Program-made: the position numbers and the translations under genes
DNA from: Desertimonas sp963772825
GTDB lineage: Bacteria; Actinomycetota; Acidimicrobiia; Acidimicrobiales; Ilumatobacteraceae
Length of the DNA stretch: 64,000 bases
Direction of reading: 5' to 3'
Assembly: GCA_963772825.1 (NCBI GenBank)
Contig: CAVYYX010000014.1
Coordinates: 215,273 to 279,272, forward strand
The notes under the pieces: generated by a model
What the model saw: only the letters and a program-made list of their open reading frames with translations
Told to the model about the DNA's origin: nothing
Database searches by the model: none
In this document: positions 8,102 to 15,084 of the stretch, piece after piece
Layout: the number at the start of each line of letters is the position of its first letter
How positions within the stretch are numbered: position 1 is the first letter of the stretch

Positions 8102-8587
8102 TCAGAGCTTCTTGTTGGTCTTGACGTCCCAGCCGACGTTGATCGTCGGCGCGAGCTTGCCCGACGGGGACTGCGGCGTGTAGCTGATGTCGACCTTGCT
8201 GAAGTTCAACGAGAACTGCTCGGTCGGCAGCTCACTTTCGGTGTCGCCCTGCAACACGCTGGTGACGAGCACATCGCGCAGCTTGTACTTGAGGAAGTCG
8301 ATGCCCTTGCTCTTGGCGCTGCCGCGCCGGCCGCTCAGCAAGCCTTCCTTGATGTGCGAGCCGGAAGCACAGGCGAGGAACAGCGCTGGCGACGCCTTGC
8401 TGATCCGACTGACGAAGTGGAAGTCCTGGAACGTGGCCTTCCCGGCCCCGCCCCCGCCGCCCGAGGTCGAGCCACTGTTGCTCACCCCCCACGACCACGA
8501 CTCGATGTCGATCTCGCCCTTGTGCGCGGAATCGGTCGACTCGCCATCGATCCCGTCGAGCTTGAGGAACCAGCGCTCCGTGGCCAC
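8102..8587 (-). CDS. Hcp-family (type VI secretion tube-like) protein, orphan
   Basis: 161 residues from GTG 8587. The start ATERWFLKLDGIDGES and GEIDIESWSWGVSN, then ATFQDFHFVSRISKASPALFLACASG and the Hcp-type end FSKVDISYTPQ, match the Hcp1/T6SS tube fold: a beta-barrel of about 160 residues that stacks as hexamer rings in type VI systems. Nothing else of such a system (sheath, VgrG, ClpV, baseplate) is in this window, and the organism appears to be an actinobacterium, where classical T6SS is not expected. A Ser/Gly-rich insert (about 37-49) replaces a surface loop. The role is unknown; orphan Hcp-like proteins may be secreted, structural or moonlighting. Confidence 0.85.
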   Translation of the reverse strand: MATERWFLKLDGIDGESTDSAHKGEIDIESWSWGVSNSGSTSGGGGGAGKATFQDFHFVSRISKASPALFLACASGSHIKEGLLSGRRGSAKSKGIDFLKYKLRDVLVTSVLQGDTESELPTEQFSLNFSKVDISYTPQSPSGKLAPTINVGWDVKTNKKL

Positions 8588-8653
8588 GTGACCAGGGTGC
8601 CTGACGGGCGATCATCCGACAAGCGATTTCTCGGGACGGGAGACCCCGACGTT

Positions 8654-9757
8654 TCAGGCGAGCCGTTCGACCGTCGGGTTGTCGGCGAGATGGAACGACA
8701 GGCCGTGGCCGGGCCCCGTGTCGGCGGTGAGGGCGCCGTCTTCGACTCGCACGCGGCCGTCGTCGGCGAGAACGCCGAGCTCGGCGAACGAGGCGTCCTC
8801 GACCGCCTCGACCATCGTCTCGTCGGCGAGCACCAACGCCAGCTGACCGGAGATGTCCGGCAGGAGGTGCGGGGCGACGACGGCGCCATCGGCTCGCGCT
8901 TGGGCGGCGATGCGCAGGAACGGCGTGATCCCGCCGACCCGCGCGACGTTCGGCTGGACGATGTCGCACGCCCCGCGGCGGACGGCGTCGCGGAACTGGT
9001 AAGCCGTGTACAGGTTCTCCCCGATGGCGATCGGGATCGTCGTCGATCGGCGCAGCTCGACGTGCGCCGCGACGTCGTCGGCGAGCAGCGGCTCCTCGAG
9101 CCACGCCGGCTCGAAGGCTTCGAGCGCTTGGGCGCCGCGGCGCGCCGCGGCCAAGTCCCAGCGTTGGTTGGCGTCGACCATCAACCGGCGCTGCGGCCCG
9201 ATGATCCGCCGCACGGCGGCGACGCGTTGGAGATCCTCGTCGAGATCAGGACGCCCGATCTTGATCTTCACCGCCGGGAACCCGGCGGCGACCCAGCGGC
9301 GGGCCTGCTCCTCGAGCTCGTCGAGTGAATAGTGGAAGTTGACGCCACTTCCATACACCGGGACTCGCTGGCGACGGCGCCCCAGCAGGTCGACGAGGCT
9401 ACGCCCGAGCGACCGTCCGCGCAGGTCCCACAGGGCGATGTCGATGGCGGCCATCGCCAGCGTCGTGATGCCCCCGCCGCCTGCCTCGTGGAGGTGCCAC
9501 CACAACGCGTCCCACACGGCGTCCGGGTCCGTCGGCCCGCCGACGACGAACGGTGCGCACTCGTCGACGACCATCGCATGGATCGCCGCGGCCCCGATCT
9601 GAGGCGTCCAGCTGAACCCGATGCCGACGCCTCCCGTGTCGTCGACGACCTCGGCGATGACGAGATGGTGGTGCGTGACCTCGGCTCCCCACGGTCGGGC
9701 CAGCGGGACTCGCCAAGCGCTCGTGCGGACCTCGGCGACCCGCCGGTCGTCACCCAC
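8654..9757 (-). CDS. Enolase-superfamily (mandelate racemase subgroup) enzyme, probably aldarate dehydratase or galactarolactone cycloisomerase
   Basis: 367 residues from GTG 9757. It has the N-terminal capping domain and the barrel with all expected residues: KIKIG (base Lys about 166), VDANQRWD (metal Asp about 192), LEEPL (metal Glu about 219), IGENLY (metal Glu about 244) and APHLLPD (catalytic His about 294). The Lys/His pair defines the mandelate racemase subgroup. Because the next gene upstream in the operon encodes 5-dehydro-4-deoxyglucarate dehydratase, the likely product is 5-dehydro-4-deoxyglucarate, formed either from glucarate/galactarate or from an aldarolactone (Gci type). Its start overlaps the dehydratase stop by 8 bp. 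Confidence 0.85.
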   Translation of the reverse strand: MGDDRRVAEVRTSAWRVPLARPWGAEVTHHHLVIAEVVDDTGGVGIGFSWTPQIGAAAIHAMVVDECAPFVVGGPTDPDAVWDALWWHLHEAGGGGITTLAMAAIDIALWDLRGRSLGRSLVDLLGRRRQRVPVYGSGVNFHYSLDELEEQARRWVAAGFPAVKIKIGRPDLDEDLQRVAAVRRIIGPQRRLMVDANQRWDLAAARRGAQALEAFEPAWLEEPLLADDVAAHVELRRSTTIPIAIGENLYTAYQFRDAVRRGACDIVQPNVARVGGITPFLRIAAQARADGAVVAPHLLPDISGQLALVLADETMVEAVEDASFAELGVLADDGRVRVEDGALTADTGPGHGLSFHLADNPTVERLA

Positions 9758-10682
9758 CGACGATCTCGAGGCCCTTGGCGATGAGTCGTTCGAGCTCGGC
9801 GAGGTGGTCGGTGGCCGGCTCGACGAGCGGCAGTCGAACCCCGCCGACGTCGAGCCCGCGCAGGCGAACACCGGCCTTGACCAGTGAGACGGCATAGCCA
9901 GGGACCTTGTTGCGCAGCTCGACGAGCGGCGCGTAGAACTCGTCGAGCAGGCGGACGCCGAGTCGGCGGCCCGTCGCGCTGGTGTCGCCCAGCGTGCCGC
10001 GAAACGCCTGGGCGACCTCGGGAAGGAAGGCGAACACCGCCGACGAGTACAGCTCGACACCCATTCCGTGGTAGCTGGGCATCGTCAGCTCGGCGGTCGG
10101 CAGGCCGTTGAAGAACATCACCTCGCGATGCTCTGGTTGGCGCACGGCGACAATGATCCGCTGCAGCAGGTCGAGGTCGCCGACGCCGTCTTTGAGGCCG
10201 ACGACGAGCGGATGCTCGACGAGCCGCCGCGCCGCGTCCGGCGTGAAGCGGGCGTTGTCGCGGTGATAGGCGATGACGGGGAGACCGCCGCCGTCGGCGA
10301 CGGCGTGGACGTAGTCGACGATCCCCTGGGGCGGGCCGGTGACGAGGTACGGCGGCATCACGAGGAGGCCGTCGGCACCCGCTTCGGCAGCCTGGCGGGC
10401 GCAGGCGACCGCGGTTGGCAACGGTCCCCCGGCACCGGCGACGACCGGGATCACCCCTCCGGCCACCTCGACCGCCGTGCGCACGGCAGTGGCGTGCTCG
10501 GCGAGCGACATGGCGTGGAACTCACCGGTCCCGCAGGCGACGAAAACCGCGCCAGGGTCGAGCGCCAGGCGCTCGCTGAGGTGTGTGGCGAGCAGGTCGG
10601 CATCGACACCCCCGGCGCCGAACGGGGTGATCGGGAAGAACAGGAGCCCGCTGAGCTGCAATCGTTGCTCCTCGACGGTCAC
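9750..10682 (-). CDS. kdgD: 5-dehydro-4-deoxyglucarate dehydratase
   Basis: 310 residues from GTG 10682. A DapA-superfamily barrel with family-specific LSGLLFFPITPF at the start, the substrate-binding ACGTGEF, VIAYHRDNARF with the conserved Tyr, the Schiff-base Lys in VGLKDGVGD (about residue 165), and MFFNGLPTAE plus PSYHGMGVELYSSAVF. These separate KdgD from plain DapA. It converts 5-dehydro-4-deoxy-D-glucarate to 2-oxoglutarate semialdehyde, CO2 and water in the cytoplasm, the step before the dehydrogenase at 18173. Its GTG overlaps the stop of the SDR gene by 4 bp (GTGA). Confidence 0.92.
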   Translation of the reverse strand: MTVEEQRLQLSGLLFFPITPFGAGGVDADLLATHLSERLALDPGAVFVACGTGEFHAMSLAEHATAVRTAVEVAGGVIPVVAGAGGPLPTAVACARQAAEAGADGLLVMPPYLVTGPPQGIVDYVHAVADGGGLPVIAYHRDNARFTPDAARRLVEHPLVVGLKDGVGDLDLLQRIIVAVRQPEHREVMFFNGLPTAELTMPSYHGMGVELYSSAVFAFLPEVAQAFRGTLGDTSATGRRLGVRLLDEFYAPLVELRNKVPGYAVSLVKAGVRLRGLDVGGVRLPLVEPATDHLAELERLIAKGLEIVGG

Positions 10683-11560
10683 AGTTCGGTGCGCCAACTG
10701 TGCTGGGGTTTCCAACCGAGCAGCCGTTCGGCTTTGCCGATGGCGAAGGCGGCCGCATCGCCGACGACGGACCCGGCGAACGGAGCGGCTCCCGGGTGAA
10801 AGCGCGGCAGCAGGTCTGCGAGGGGTGCCCGCGCGAGAGCATCGGCGGCCCCGGCGATGAACGTCGACCCATTGGGGACCGCCGGCGGCGGGTGGATGAG
10901 GTCGGAGATCAGGGCGGCCACGTCGCGGGCGTCGACGTAGTTGAACAGCGACACAGCGGCGAGCTCTGGCCGATCGAGTCGCTGACGGATGGTGTGACCA
11001 GCCTGCGTCGGGGACCCGTCCCACTCCTCCGGGGCGACGACAAAGCACGGGCGCACGGTCGAGAGCCTGATCCTGTCGCCGACCTGATTGGCGAACGTGG
11101 CGACGATCTGCTCGGACGTGACCTTCGACAACGAGTAGGCATTCCAGGGGGCGACCGGGTGGTCTTCGTCGATCGGCAGGTAGCGAGGCGTCCAGCCGAC
11201 CGGGTTGCCATAACCGATCACCGTGGGGCTGCTCGCCACGACCACGGACCGCACCTCGGCCGCCACGGCGGCGGCGCACACGTCGAAGGCCAACAACACG
11301 TTGGTTCGCAGGATCTCGGCCTCCGGTCGCAGGAACGGGGCGGGGATCGCGGCGAGGTGAACGACGGAGTCCGGACGCGCGCCGCCGATCGTCGATTCGG
11401 CGATTCCCTCCTCCAGAAGGTCGGCGGTGACCCACGTCGCCGGCGTCGGCGCGCCCGGTGGACGCCGATCGACGGCCACCACGTCGTGGCCGTGGCCGGC
11501 GAGGACGTCCACAACACTGCGTCCCAGCCGCCCGGCGGCACCGGTCACGAGCACTCTCAT
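10679..11560 (-). CDS. udh: NAD-dependent SDR, probable uronate dehydrogenase
   Basis: 293 residues. An extended short-chain dehydrogenase with VTGAAGRLG for NAD binding at residues 5-13, Asp after beta-2 (VAVDRRPP, NAD preference) and the catalytic YSLSK (Tyr about 141, Lys about 145). The hydrophobic VVHLAAIPAP and ASSPTVIGYGNP resemble uronate dehydrogenases, though the protein is longer than the usual 265 residues. Context argues for oxidation of galacturonate or glucuronate to the aldarolactone, feeding the next two genes. A UDP-sugar epimerase is the alternative. A Shine-Dalgarno AGGAG lies 12-16 bp before ATG 11560. Confidence 0.72.
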   Translation of the reverse strand: MRVLVTGAAGRLGRSVVDVLAGHGHDVVAVDRRPPGAPTPATWVTADLLEEGIAESTIGGARPDSVVHLAAIPAPFLRPEAEILRTNVLLAFDVCAAAVAAEVRSVVVASSPTVIGYGNPVGWTPRYLPIDEDHPVAPWNAYSLSKVTSEQIVATFANQVGDRIRLSTVRPCFVVAPEEWDGSPTQAGHTIRQRLDRPELAAVSLFNYVDARDVAALISDLIHPPPAVPNGSTFIAGAADALARAPLADLLPRFHPGAAPFAGSVVGDAAAFAIGKAERLLGWKPQHSWRTEL

Positions 11561-11627
11561 CGGTCTCAGGGTTCTCCTGTCGGATCGGTTCGCATGGCGC
11601 GCCGCGGTGGCGCAGAGCTGGCGTGAT

Positions 11628-11664
11628 CGCCGGGCAGCGCTGCGCAAGGCAGCGCTGCCCGGCG
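11628..11664. terminator. Perfect 16-bp stem, 5-nt loop hairpin inside the uronate operon
   Basis: Arms CGCCGGGCAGCGCTGC and its exact complement enclose GCAAG. It lies between the binding-protein gene and the uronate dehydrogenase gene, all on the minus strand. There is no T-run. In transporter operons such hairpins commonly protect or partly terminate the transcript so that transport genes outproduce catabolic ones; that role is inferred. No gene here. Confidence 0.7.
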
Positions 11665-11696
11665 ACGGGCAGACGAAAGCGGCTGAGCGTCGGTGA

Positions 11697-13016
11697 TCAG
11701 GCGGCGCCGATCGCCGTGTTGGACTCACTGATGAACGCCTCGACGGCTTCCTCCACCGACATCTGGTCGAACAGCACCTGCTCGTTGAGACGCTGGAGGA
11801 TCAGCTGGACCTCGCCGGCCCCCTGCGGCGGGACCCCTGGTGGCGCGGCGGCCTCGGCCCCGACCGTGTTGACGAACTCGGCAGCCAGTTGGTTGGCCGG
11901 ATCGAGCGAGTCGGTGATCGCCTCGCGCATGTCGACGTTCGTGGGGAGGCCGCGGTCGATGAGCATGATCTCCGCCGCCCGCTCGTCGTTGAGCAGGAAG
12001 TCGATGAACCGCGCCGCCTCTTCGGGGTGTTCGGTGTCGGCCGACATCGACCACAACATGGCCGGCTTGAGGAACATGCCCTCCGAGCCACCGGGGAAGC
12101 GGAGCAGCTGGAGGTCCCTGCCGGATCCCTCGGCGAGAGCGCCGAGCTGGTTGCTCCACCAGAACCCCATCGCCCCGGTGTTCGTCGAGAGCAGCGACAA
12201 GTCGATGCCGCCAGCTTCCACCTCGACCGTGACCGAGGCGGGTGGTGTCGCCCCGTTGTCGCGTTGGTCGAGGCCGAGCTGCCACCACGCGGCCACCGTC
12301 TCGGGGGTGAACCCGAGCGCCGTGCCATCCTCGGTGAACAGCGACTCACCGTTCTGGCGCAGGTAGACCTCGAGATTCGACTCGTTGAAGCCCTTGTCCT
12401 GGGCGCCGAAGACCTCGCCGCCGGACGCCTCGGTGATCTGGGCACCGAGCTCGACGAACTCGTCCCAGGTCCACGTCGTGTCGTCGGGCACTTCGACGCC
12501 GGCTTCCTCGAAGGCCACCGGGTCGACGACCACTCCGAGGGCGTTGACGCCCGTTGGGATGGCATACGTCGCGTCGCCGACCATCCCCGCGGTCATCACC
12601 TCCGGGTCGAGCGCCGTGTCGTCGATCTCCGTGCCGAGCAGCTCGGACAGGTCCATCAGCACGCCGCGGTCGGCGTACTCGCGGACGTATTTCATGTCCT
12701 GCTGGATGATGTCTGGCGTGTCACCGCCGGCCACCGTGGTGGCCAGGCGGTTCCAGTAGTCGGCGAAGTCGGCGAACTCCGGCTCGATGGTCACGTGCGG
12801 GTTGTCCGCTTCGTAGAGGTCGATCAGCTCTTGGGTGTAGGTGTGCCGGGAATCGCCGCCCCACCAGGCAAAGCGCAGCGTCACGTCCTCTGGCGTCGTG
12901 CTCGGCGCCTCCAGGCCCTGCGCCGCCGGCGCGACGGCGAAGGCGAGCGGTACGGCGAGGGCGGCGACCCAGCGTCGACGTCCTCGATGGTGTCGGGTGG
13001 TGTTTCGTGAGATCAC
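11697..13016 (-). CDS. ABC transporter sugar-binding lipoprotein/secreted protein (family 1 extracellular solute-binding)
   Basis: 439 residues from GTG 13016, which follows a strong Shine-Dalgarno (AAGGAGG). A twin-Arg-like basic start (about RRRWVAALAVPLAFAVAPAAQG) forms a signal peptide without a clear lipobox. The mature part opens with VTLRFAWWGGDSRHTYTQELIDLYEADNP split around RFAWWGGDSRH, typical of carbohydrate-binding proteins, and contains PDIIQQDMKYVREYADRGVL and a hinge-region FLLNDERAAEIML. It delivers a sugar acid or oligosaccharide to the two permeases upstream. Its ligand is probably a uronate or uronide, judged by the surrounding enzymes. No ATPase gene is present, so a shared MsmK-type ATPase must serve. 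Confidence 0.9.
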   Translation of the reverse strand: MISRNTTRHHRGRRRWVAALAVPLAFAVAPAAQGLEAPSTTPEDVTLRFAWWGGDSRHTYTQELIDLYEADNPHVTIEPEFADFADYWNRLATTVAGGDTPDIIQQDMKYVREYADRGVLMDLSELLGTEIDDTALDPEVMTAGMVGDATYAIPTGVNALGVVVDPVAFEEAGVEVPDDTTWTWDEFVELGAQITEASGGEVFGAQDKGFNESNLEVYLRQNGESLFTEDGTALGFTPETVAAWWQLGLDQRDNGATPPASVTVEVEAGGIDLSLLSTNTGAMGFWWSNQLGALAEGSGRDLQLLRFPGGSEGMFLKPAMLWSMSADTEHPEEAARFIDFLLNDERAAEIMLIDRGLPTNVDMREAITDSLDPANQLAAEFVNTVGAEAAAPPGVPPQGAGEVQLILQRLNEQVLFDQMSVEEAVEAFISESNTAIGAA

Positions 13017-13063
13017 GGTGCCCTCCTTGGAGCGTGGTGGTGGCGCGAGCTCGCTTGGCCCGC

Positions 13064-13930
13064 TCATTTCAACCCCGTCGTGGCGATACCTCGGACGAGG
13101 TAACGCTGACCGGCGAGGAAGAACCCAAAGACCGGCACCAACGACACGACGGACATCGCGAAGAGCGGTCCCCATGGCGTTCTTGCGGTGGCGTCGACGA
13201 ACGTTCGCAGCGCCACCGGCACGGTGTACATGTCGGGGTCGGTCAGGAAGATGAGCTGGCTGAAGAAGTCGTTCCAGCTCCAGATGAACGTGAAGATCGC
13301 CGTCGTGGCGAGCGCCGGCTTGGACAGCGGCATGATGATCCGCCAGAACACGCCCCAATGGCCGCAGCCGTCGATGCGCGCCGCGTCGTCGAGCTCACGC
13401 GGCAGACCGCGAATGAACTGGACCATCAGAAAGACGAAGAATCCGTCGGTGGCGAGCAACTTGGGAACGATCAACGGCCAGTAGGTGTTGATCAGGCCGG
13501 CCTTCGAGAACATGACGTACTGCGGCACGATCACGACGTGGAGGGGCAACATCATCGAGCCGAGCATGATCGCGAACCACAACTTCTTGAACCGGAACTC
13601 GAGCCGGGCAAAGGCATAGGCGGCGAGCGAGCAGGCCAACAGGTTGCCGGCGATCGATCCGGCGGCGATGACGGCTGAGTTGAACAAGTACCGGGTGAAC
13701 GGGCTGGTCAGGGCATTCCAGCCGTCCGGGAAGTTCTGCAGCGTGAAGTTGCCACTCCACAGCCCAGGGCTCCTGAAGATCTCGTCGGTGGGCGTGAACG
13801 CGCTGGCGAGCATCCAGACCAACGGATAGAGCATGACGACGCCGAAGGCGATGAGCGCGATATGCGTCACCAGGCGCAGCTTCGGCCGATCCTTGCCGAC
13901 CCCGATCAGGGCGATCTCATTTATCGCCAT
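13064..13930 (-). CDS. Carbohydrate ABC transporter permease, MalG type
   Basis: 288 residues with six predicted membrane helices. The cytoplasmic EAA loop reads ELDDAARIDGCGHWGVFWRI, where the ATPase docks, and the protein ends with the typical QRYLVRGIATTGLK tail of MalG-like permeases. It forms a heterodimer with the permease encoded upstream. The ATG at 13930 overlaps the upstream permease stop by 14 bp; the binding-protein gene starts 47 bp after its stop. Confidence 0.93.
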   Translation of the reverse strand: MAINEIALIGVGKDRPKLRLVTHIALIAFGVVMLYPLVWMLASAFTPTDEIFRSPGLWSGNFTLQNFPDGWNALTSPFTRYLFNSAVIAAGSIAGNLLACSLAAYAFARLEFRFKKLWFAIMLGSMMLPLHVVIVPQYVMFSKAGLINTYWPLIVPKLLATDGFFVFLMVQFIRGLPRELDDAARIDGCGHWGVFWRIIMPLSKPALATTAIFTFIWSWNDFFSQLIFLTDPDMYTVPVALRTFVDATARTPWGPLFAMSVVSLVPVFGFFLAGQRYLVRGIATTGLK

Positions 13931-14930
13931 AGAACACCCAGTATCGGGACGCCAAGAAGTTGATTGCCGTGATGATCGCGATGATGATCAAGAGCACCCA
14001 CGCCAGAGCCGAGGCATAACCCATTTCAAAAGCGCCGAAACCCCGATCGTAGAGATAGAGGGAATAGAAGAGCGTCGAGTCGGCTGGACCGCCGCGACCG
14101 CTGCTGACGATGAACGACTGGGTGAACGCTTGGAACGAGTTGATCGTCTGGAGCACGAGATTGAAGAAGATGATCGGCGTGAGCAACGGGATGGTGATGC
14201 GCACGAAGCGCCGGATCGGCCCGGCTCCGTCGACGGACGCCGCCTCGTAAAGCTCCCTCGGGATCTGCCGCAGGCCGGCCAGGAAGATGATCATCGGCGC
14301 ACCGAACGTCCAGATGTTGAGCAAGATCAGGGTCCACAGGGCGTAATCGGGGTGCGAGACCCAGCCCGTCGTGCTCTCCACGCCGAACACCCCGAGCACC
14401 TGGTTGACGAGTCCGTTGGTCCCGAAGATCTGGCGCCACAAGATGGCCACGGCCACGCTCGTGCCGAGCAACGACGGGAGGTAGTAGACCGCCCGATAGA
14501 GGGCCAGGCCGCGGATCCCTTTGTCCAGCACGACGGCCAGTAGCAGGGCAAAGGCGAGTTGCAGGGGTACGGAGACGAGCACGTAGGTGAACGTCACGCG
14601 CAGCGACTGGAAGAACCGGGCGTCATCGAGCATCCTCGTGAAGTTGTCGAGTCCGATCCACTCCGGAGGCGACAGCAGCGGGTAATCGGTGAACGACAGG
14701 TAGAGCGAGGCGAAGATCGGCCCGATCGTGATCAGCAGGAGGCCGAGGAACCACGGCGCCAGGAAGAGGTAGGCGGTGAGGTTCTCGCGGCGCCGGCGGG
14801 GATCCTTGCGGGGCGGCGCGATCGGCGCTGATGAACTCCCGGCGGATCGACGCGGCGACAGCACGAGGTCCGTGTCGACGATGGGTTCGGAGTGCTCTGG
14901 GAGCCGTGTGGTCAGCTGGCGGACACTCAA
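13917..14930 (-). CDS. Carbohydrate ABC transporter permease, MalF type
   Basis: 337 residues with about six helices; EAA loop ELYEAASVDGAGPIRRFVRI. The N-terminal 60 residues are hydrophilic, rich in Ser, Pro and Arg. No ATG is available. TTG at 14930 is preferred because GGGGGAGG lies 10 bp upstream; an in-frame GTG at 14864 would give 315 residues but has no ribosome site. First gene of the minus-strand uronate arm, with a LacI-type operator about 50 bp upstream. Confidence 0.88.
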   Translation of the reverse strand: MSVRQLTTRLPEHSEPIVDTDLVLSPRRSAGSSSAPIAPPRKDPRRRRENLTAYLFLAPWFLGLLLITIGPIFASLYLSFTDYPLLSPPEWIGLDNFTRMLDDARFFQSLRVTFTYVLVSVPLQLAFALLLAVVLDKGIRGLALYRAVYYLPSLLGTSVAVAILWRQIFGTNGLVNQVLGVFGVESTTGWVSHPDYALWTLILLNIWTFGAPMIIFLAGLRQIPRELYEAASVDGAGPIRRFVRITIPLLTPIIFFNLVLQTINSFQAFTQSFIVSSGRGGPADSTLFYSLYLYDRGFGAFEMGYASALAWVLLIIIAIITAINFLASRYWVFYGDK

Positions 14931-14976
14931 CGTGCAGCGGCCTCCCCCGTGTGCTGCGTGACGCTTCCTCAAGGAC

Positions 14977-14992
14977 GAGTAAGCGCTTTCTC
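14977..14992. promoter_or_regulatory. LacI-type operator 1
   Basis: GAGTAAGCGCTTTCTC, a 16-bp dyad with the AAnCGnTT core of LacI/GalR operators and a single unpaired position each side. It lies 47 bp upstream of the minus-strand transporter operon. It shares its core and spacing with operator 2 at 15035-15050, which supports both. Confidence 0.7.
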
Positions 14993-15034
14993 GGAATGTT
15001 CTAGCAGTAGCACCAGAACGTGTCAACTGCTCTA

Positions 15035-15050
15035 TGGCAAACGCTTTCCA
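15035..15050. promoter_or_regulatory. LacI-type operator 2
   Basis: TGGCAAACGCTTTCCA, a 16-bp dyad matching operator 1 in core (AAnCGnTT). It lies 35 bp upstream of the chosen ATG of the oxidoreductase-PmoA gene, so it should control the plus-strand arm that includes the LacI gene itself. The site overlaps an alternative in-frame ATG at 15034, one reason for rejecting that start. Confidence 0.7.
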
Positions 15051-15084
15051 GGCTGCCTTGCACGTCCTAGGATGCCGCCTCGGA

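Noticed and set aside
15034..15084. Upstream ATG of the oxidoreductase-PmoA gene
   Set aside because: It would place LacI operator 2 inside the coding region and adds residues not resembling the family; ATG 15085 is better.
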